Source: Oryza sativa Japonica Group
Taxonomy: Eukaryota > Streptophyta > Magnoliopsida > Poales > Poaceae
Assembly (NCBI RefSeq): GCF_034140825.1
Contig: NC_089041.1
Coordinates: 27,231,501-27,295,500, forward strand
Reading direction: 5' to 3'
DNA: 64,000 bases
The translations under genes were made by a program, and so were the position numbers. The notes below the pieces were generated by a model. It saw nothing but the letters and a program-made list of their open reading frames with translations. It did no database searches and had not been told where the DNA came from. Positions 57,816 to 64,000 of this stretch are shown piece after piece. The first letter of the stretch is position 1. Each line of letters starts with the position of its first letter.

Positions 57816-59398
57816 TAGCCTTGTATTCCCGAGTGCGTGCACAAGTGCACTTGGGGTTTAATTTCCATGGTTTTTTGCATGGTGATGTTATAAGGTTGGA
57901 GCTGATTGGGCGGGAGGCTAATTTTTCATCTAAATTAATTTTGCTGGATCTTGTGTGAAAGCAATCAGAAGAGAAAGATGAAATGAGATTCGTGTGGCTT
58001 CAACGTGCAAGAAACAAAGTTTCATCAAGTTCAGATACACGCTCGAGTAGATTACAAGTTGTTTATTGCATTCCTGCGCAATGCAATGGAGCAAAAGCTG
58101 TGTTTACCTTGCCGGTTTTCAAGTTGTTTAACCTGCAGGTTACATCATCTTGTGTCATGTAATGTTGAGACTTGCTGAACTTCTCATGTTACAGTGCAGT
58201 AGCCAAGACATGTTTGATTTTGATTGTTGGAAGGATTATTGGTGAGAATTATCTATAATCAAATATTTATTAATAAAAATAATAAATAGAGCAAATAGTC
58301 CATAATCCATTTCAATAATCAGTAAATAAAATCTTTATAGACAACCTTTCACCGTTTCACGCAACAGTCATTTTCAGAGGTTTACATACCATTGCCAACT
58401 CTATAACTGCTTCTCGTACACTCAGATTGCATCTCAATCAACTTGTTTTTAATCTCCAAATTAAGAGGATCCTCTTCATTCAACCATTCTCTTAGACTAG
58501 ATCACATAACATTTCTCGGATTTTATATATACATGTTACTTGATCATGGGTACGTCAAGCAATCCTATGTCTGAGTCAACAGGCAAAATGACTTCATTTG
58601 ATAAATCCAGAAGCCAAAACAATCATCCGGGTTGCTTATCTGAACACTGCCGGGTAGCTGAAGACCTACGGGTTCAGGCTTTATACATGCAGAATTCAGT
58701 GTATTCTTTAAGCAGAAACCGTACCCGTAGCTTCAGGAATGGAAGAGTACATTTCGTGCCGCGCAACGAGGAAATCATTCTCCGGCCGTACGGTGTTCCA
58801 CGCCCGGTAGGCCGGCGGCGCCGCCGCAACCAATGACCAATCACCAAATCCAACACCTCTGGAGTTTGGAGTTTACTCTGCATCCAAACAAACAAATTCA
58901 ATTGAATTTCAGTGCATCGAATTCTACTGAGAAACCGGCAGCAATTACAATAAAAAGGTAACTCTTGTACTACACATCACTCCTCATGGTTCATGGACTT
59001 TGGCAATTTAGCACCACTTGACAATAAGTAATAACATGATGGTATATTTTACCTCTTCCGTTTGTTTTTTTTCTGTAATGCGTACAACTCTTAGGTAGAT
59101 AGAGAGGAAGATGCCATCAGCTGTGACATTTTCCTAGAAGATGAACATTGGCATGTCAGTCAAGAAAACTATGCTCCAGCTCTATCGGGAGAATAATACA
59201 AATAAAGGGAACTTCGCATGCGTAGTAATCGAAGTTGCTGCTGACTCATCATTGGATTAACCGGTGCTCTCGTGTCAGCTGTCTCCTGATTGCCTACAAC
59301 CCTGCCCCTTCAGGAGGTATACTTTAGAAAGTGCATCAGTATTCTTCGTAGCATATACAGAATTCCAGATAGATACATCAAAGAACCTGAACTGATTC
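57816..59398. promoter_or_regulatory. space between the divergent ARM paralogues
   Basis: About 1.6 kb between the two start codons. Mostly AT-rich. An open frame at 58546-58836 (95 codons, Arg-rich end) has no recognisable domain and is probably chance. No transposon end was recognised. It presumably holds both promoters. Confidence 0.4.
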
Positions 59399-60555
59399 AT
59401 GAGTATGTCGACACAAACAGAGAATGTACTGGTAGATGTAGCAGAGAGAGTTGCCCAACCTGAGGCGAGCTGGCATAGCGCGATGCCAGAAGAGCAGCTG
59501 AATTGCTTTGTTCAAGTTGTTGCCTCCGTTGAGAGGGTGGGCAACGCCCTCGGCACACTGGCGTTCACCTGGGCCACCGTTGTCCTCCTTGGAGGATACC
59601 CAACTAGTATCACCTGTGTGGACTTTGCGTACGCCACAGCATTGTTCTTCTTAGAAGCTGCAAGGTATGCATCAATGATCAGTCACATGTGATAATGTTA
59701 GTCACAAACCTGTGTACTCATGTTATCACTACACTTAGCATTCGTAAGACCATGATCAGATTATCTAGTACTTAGCAATTTATCAAGTCCAAAAGGATTG
59801 TTGTTCATTTGGTTGATATATCATCCTGTTTTTCTCGGTTTCCATGTGATGCACCGTGCATATTTTCAGGATGTTCTGCCCCAACAGATCAGAGTACCAA
59901 CTTTTCTTCAGGACTCGCGGAGCTTTGAGACCTTTCTCATGGAATAGAGTGATTGTGGTGATATGTTTGAATAATGTTGGTTTATTCCTCCCAAGCACCA
60001 AAAGTAAAGAATTGTCGGTTTCCATATTGATGCTTGTTGCTGCCACCTTGCCTTTCCCAGGAGTTCACAAACTTAAAGGTGGTCCATTACGCAATGCTAT
60101 ATCACTATTGAGCCCCTTGGTTGTAATGGTGCTGTTGATCCCCTGTCTATGGTGCAAAGATACAACACCAGCACCAAAATGGCATTTGCTACTCCTAGCT
60201 AGGGCCTTTTACACACTGTTACTGGTCATGGTGTTGCTACTAACGATCAGCAAATTGCAGTTTCCAAGCATCGTCAGACTAGTTCATAGGCTTGTCATCC
60301 ACAAATCATTATCCTGCCACCAAGTCAGTTTGTTTTCTTGCATGTACCTTGCAGCAGTGCCCTTGGTGTTCTTTTCTCCATTTTTGTTAGTAATGATGGT
60401 ATTCGCTCTGTTGACAGCAATGTGTGGCAGTTTACAGATTCCAGCTGCAGTCATGCGCATCGTTATTGGATCGATCTGCCTTTTGCACCAAGATTATTAT
60501 GGCAAAGGTGGCCATGCAAATAATTCTGACAAGACAAACCTCAAGCCAACACTTA

Positions 60556-60797
60556 GGCTGCGTTCGTTGGGTGGAGAAAGAGAGAGAGTTTGTTTGGTTT
60601 TCCGCGCGCACGCTTCCCAAACTACTAAACGGTGCGTTTTTTACAAAAAATTTCTATAGAAAAGTTGCTTTAAAAAATCATATTAATCTATTTTTAAAAT
60701 TTAAAATAGTTAATACTCAATTAATCATGAGCTAATGGCTCACCTCGTTTTGCGTATCTTCCCAATCTCCTCAATCCCCTTCTCCTCAAACACTCCC
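60556..60797. mobile_element. Tourist-like MITE inserted in the coding exon of the ARM paralogue
   Basis: It starts GGCTGCGTTCGTTGGG after TTA (60553-60555) and ends CTCAAACACTCCC before TTA (60798-60800). Internal phrases (CGCACGCTTCCCAAACTACTA, ACGGTGCGTTTTTTACAAAA, TTAATCATGAGCTAATGGCT) are a common rice MITE. At 242 bp plus 3-bp duplication it is not a multiple of three and brings stops. Deleting it with one TTA makes ACA-CTT-AAT-GTC-TTC-TAT, an uninterrupted frame. Confidence 0.92.
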
Positions 60798-62204
60798 TTA
60801 ATGTCTTCTATGGAATGGTGCTCGGTCAAGGGATACTATACATTGTGGCTCGCATAATGGAGTTTTTCTCATTCTTTCCTCGGAGATCATTGCCCCGTCG
60901 TGGTGGGTTCAGGGGTCAGCAGGGAGTCAAATCTCTTGATATGTACTACACACATGCATTTGAGAAATGTATGAACGCTAGCATCCTTGCTCCAAAGAAG
61001 TTGAACCTCACCAATTTTGCCATGGAATCCCTCGAATCAGACTCAAGGAAGAAGCAGCTGTGCGGGGTTCGAATTCTGTATAGCCTTGTGAACAGAGAGC
61101 CCTATGACAAACAAGTCCTGTCAAAAGTCACAACTCCATGAAGACGGTCACCACACTGATCCAAATGCTGGGATGGACTAACCAAGAAGACAATCAAATT
61201 AGATTGCTTGCCGCGAAGATTACAGCTGAGCTTGCTAGAGGTCTCCAGATTGTCACAATCCCTGGTGCAATGAACTCCATATCATCACTTCTGGACAACC
61301 AGAACAAACAGCAGATACAGGAACTCATAATTCAGAAAGACAGTGGTGGTGAGGAGAATTGCTGGATACTCAAACTTTGGCATCAGATGACTAAAAAGTG
61401 GTCCATTCTAGAGGAGGAGCAGTGGACAGAAACTGATGTTTTCCTGGTACTTGGCCTTGTAACTCTTGAGAGGCTAGCTACATATGATATTGTCAACTGC
61501 ATGGAGATCAGCAGATCAATGGACCTCATCCCAAAGATCACAGAGTTCACGAGTAACAACAGTGAGAGAATATGTGTCAATGAGACAAGTCAGAAAATAC
61601 TGATTGATTTGTCATTGAAGGTGCTGAGAAGACTGGCAAGCATTGGTGGGGAAACTGGTATAACATTGAGGCACAAGATATCAGAAGATCCCTTCCTACT
61701 TGGCAACCTTGCTGAGATTTTGGAGGATAGCAAGAGCAGTCAGGAACTGAGGAAGTTGACAATAGATATCCTTATAAAACTTGCCATGGATGAGACTACA
61801 AAGAGAGAGATTGGGAGCATCCAGGTGATTGTTCAGATGTTGATGTTTGCATTCACTGCGCAAGATGATCTGCCAGGTGCATATTCTGACTGCTCGATGA
61901 CAATGAAAGCAGGACAAGCATTGTCAATGCTAACACTAGAAAGTGCAGACAACTGCTCAGCTATCATGAAGGAACCTGGGCATAGATTCTTTAAGGATGT
62001 GGCAAGAATGCTAGTGCATGACAACAGGTACATACATGTTGCAGCAAATGTACTGCAAAACCTGTGCAAACACTCTAGAGTTGAGCTAGGAGATTCAGTT
62101 TTGGTGGAACTTTCCAGTGTCCTACTAGAGGTGAGATCTCCACCTATGTATGATAATATTTGGCATATTTTTTTTAAAAAAAAACAATGAGAAGCACAGG
62201 AGGG

Positions 62205-62430
62205 CTTTGGCCCCATTCTAAACTACAACTTTCTCGTCTTCCGTTAGCACGCTTCCCAAATTGTTAAACGGTGTGTCTTTTGTACAAGATTTCTATATAA
62301 AAGTTTCTTAAATAAATTAAATAAATCCAATTTTCAAGCTTGCAATAATTAATACTTGACTAATCATGCGTTATTGACTTGTCTCGATTCGCATGCCGCA
62401 AAAAAAGGTTGTCCCAAACATATTTTGTAT
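62205..62430. repeat. older copy of the same MITE family in the last intron of the ARM paralogue
   Basis: AGCACGCTTCCCAAATTGTTA, ACGGTGTGTCTTTTGTACAA, AATAATTAATACTTGACTAATCATGCG and TCTCGATTCGCATGCC match the order of the element at 60556-60797 with many changes. Ends are not clear. It fills much of the intron 62131-62542. Confidence 0.7.
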
Positions 62431-62977
62431 GAAGAAGGGGCTGAGAAACCAAAATTTTAGCTTCTTATTTAGGATATCTGTTTTCACCAGATATTTGATT
62501 CTAGAGTCTAACTTACATGATGCTGCGTTATACCGTCTACAGGTGTTGGGACAAGTAATGGATGCAGAGGGAAAAGAACTCGAGGTCCTTGTTGGCCTCA
62601 GTTCACAAATATGCAGGGTTAGTCCTAAAAGCTTTTCAAAAGCGCTAGAACAGGGTCAGAAGGAGGCAAGATTCGTGGAGAAGCTAATCAATGGACTAAA
62701 TGCGAATATGAAACCCAATCCACAGTTTCCAGGAATCAGAAGTGTGATAGTTGAGCAGTGTATATACATGATGGAGCTGAGCTCTCGTTATGCAACATAT
62801 TTCAGAAATCATGAATTGATGGAAGCATTAATAAGGGTGGAGAAGACACCATCAAGGGCTGAAAAATACAGGCTTTTCTTGGGCAACACAGGGCTCATTG
62901 AGCACAGAGTGAATCTGTCCTCTCTTGTGGAGAGGGCAAAACAGTTGATGGCCGTGCATTCAACTCAACAGCCTTGA

Positions 62978-63777
62978 GAATCCAATTAGATTTTCGATCA
63001 TATTTACCACTAGCCTTTGGATCATCCTGGTCCACTAGGATATCTTTGTAATTCAAAATACTGATTGGCCCAGAAAACACTGGTGCTAAGCTCTGGCTAA
63101 TAATTTATCTGTACAGTTTAAACTTGATCCTTTTTAAAAAAGGACTATAGAGAAATAAACAAAACAAACAAATGCACATAAAGATTCTTAGGCGCAAAAA
63201 GGAAAAAAAAATCAAAATTGCATGTTTATTTGACATACATCGAGTTCAATATTCAACATTTGTTTTATTCCCCAATCAAAGTGATCATGTCAATTGAACT
63301 GTTAAGCAACTATCCCAAATGGTGTACTGATAAATACTCTATGATTCCTAACCTATTTTGTTTTCTTGGACTAAATATCAAATAAGGCAAGTTTGGCATA
63401 AATGATCCTGTAAATAAGTGATGAATAAGAGAATATTCTGACATTAACACGGATGGGTCTGTTTTTTCTAATGGTCAGGCCGTTGCCGACGTTTTATATA
63501 AAAGAAGAAAGTGTCTCATTTTAAGAAAAAAAAACATGACAAAACCTTACAATGCACGGTAAATTAGGGGAAACTGCACGAAAACCACAACTCACCACCA
63601 ACTAACCTAATCAGCCATGGCAGCGAAAATAGGAGTTACAGTACCACTAGCACCACACAGTTCTGATGTTCGAAGTAAATCCTGAAGTATACCGTATATA
63701 TTCAGCAGAAAAACTCAACAGTTTCTGTCGCGAGCATGGGGGACGGTTCTTGTTGACTATAGAAGAACGGATATGGC
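62978..63777. other. intergenic, nothing recognised
   Basis: AT-rich 3' sequence of the ARM paralogue and perhaps the 3' UTR of a minus-strand gene to the right. No gene or repeat is supported. Confidence 0.45.
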
Positions 63778-64000
63778 TTATCTGGTCCCTGCAGCTAGTA
63801 TAGCAAGTTCAATTTGAGCAGGAGTGAGTGGGTCTGTGAGTGCTTCCGTCACTGCTCGTATGAACAAGAACAACGATGGAAGGTGAATGGCTGGTGCACT
63901 CACTCTATGCTCCATGTGAATTTGTGAAATTTGGGTTTTGCTGCCCGAGTGGCTGGGGCCTAGTCGCTCGCCCCCGGCAGCATCTGATCCCACTTCCTCT
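63778..64000 (-). CDS. possible terminal exon of an unrecognised gene entering from the right
   Basis: A frame on the minus strand is open from the window edge to TAA at 63778-63780. It reads EEVGSDAAGGERLGPSHSG near the edge and ends LTPAQIELAILAAGTR. Composition is protein-like and the C-terminal 50 residues look helical, but I recognise no family. No splice acceptor is needed because the frame continues to the edge. It could also be chance. Confidence 0.35.
   Translation of the reverse strand, partial: EEVGSDAAGGERLGPSHSGSKTQISQIHMEHRVSAPAIHLPSLFLFIRAVTEALTDPLTPAQIELAILAAGTR

Larger units (their letters stand above)
59399..62977 (+). pseudogene. membrane-anchored ARM-repeat protein paralogue, interrupted by a MITE and a frameshift
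   Basis: Exon 1 is 59399-59664 and exon 2 is 59870-62130 (split by the MITE at 60556-60800); the last exon is 62543-62977, joined in phase 0 exactly as in the paralogue at 54697-57815. The N-terminal part (CFVQVVASVERVGNALGT, then FTWATVVLLGG) parallels FALHVAVLEKAASHVGAV of the intact copy. TM helices follow, then TLNVFYGMVLGQGILYIVARI once the MITE is discounted. ARM blocks include TIPGAMNSISSLLD, LRRLASIGGETGI, QALSMLTLESADNCSAIM and IHVAANVLQNLCKHSR. Near 61136 the frame slips by one base (SKVTTP-stop versus MKTVTTLIQML). Outside these two lesions the frame is open, so inactivation looks recent. ATG 59399 or 59405 could start. Removal of the MITE by splicing is an alternative for the first lesion but does not solve the second. 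Confidence 0.8.

Noticed and set aside
58546-58836. 95-codon frame between the ARM paralogues
   Set aside because: No recognisable domain, no codon or splice support, and its Arg run is a short GC-rich patch.
1-64000. Search for CRISPR arrays, operons, prophage, rRNA or tRNA genes
   Set aside because: The window is plant nuclear DNA; no such structure was seen.

Overview
This 64 kb window is nuclear DNA of a grass, almost certainly rice (Oryza). The genes are intron-rich with GT-AG junctions. First exons are very GC-rich, as is typical of grasses. Rice-type Stowaway, Tourist-like and hAT elements are scattered throughout. The order CYP734A gene - SP1-like RING ligase - DEAD-box helicase 57 matches my memory of the CYP734A5/RH57 region on the long arm of rice chromosome 7. 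That placement is from memory and was not searched. No CRISPR array, rRNA, tRNA, organelle insertion or LTR retroelement was recognised.

Layout. 1-484: possible 3' exons of a gene entering from the left. 2348-3481: intronless galacturonosyltransferase-like gene (+). 4.1-9.7 kb: transposon mosaic, with a 1.07 kb inverted-repeat element, two related repeats, a WAT1-family gene fragment, a hAT element and a Stowaway. 10031-14264: MO25 scaffold gene (+, 11 exons). 14820-19093: CYP734A brassinosteroid-inactivating P450 (-, 3 exons). 19.1-25.5 kb: gene-poor. 25479-30668: mitochondrial mL45/Tim44-like protein (-, 12 exons). 32570-33952: BSD-domain protein (+). 36913-37210: cytochrome c oxidase VIIa-like subunit (+). 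39802-41120: Myb/SANT-like protein with four perfect-length 24-residue repeats (-). 44364-45668: grass-specific unknown (DUF1618-like) gene with an in-frame stop (+). 46866-50175: SP1/MULAN-type RING E3 ligase (-, 11 exons). 50997-54417: DEAD-box helicase RH57 (+, 11 exons). 54697-57815 (-) and 59399-62977 (+): a head-to-head pair of membrane-anchored ARM-repeat paralogues, the second broken by a MITE in its exon and a frameshift. 63778-64000: possible terminal exon of a gene entering from the right (-).

The neighbours do not form a pathway. Three encode organelle proteins (mL45, COX7a-like, SP1-like ligase). The others act in hormone inactivation, cell-wall synthesis, kinase scaffolding and ribosome biogenesis. 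I found no novel multi-gene system. The most interesting items are the ARM pair, including an insertion whose removal restores the original reading frame and a duplicated splice donor of which only one copy survives, and the 4 x 24 repeat in the Myb/SANT-like protein. Exon coordinates were derived by hand from reading frame, splice consensus and family knowledge; no search or aligner was run.
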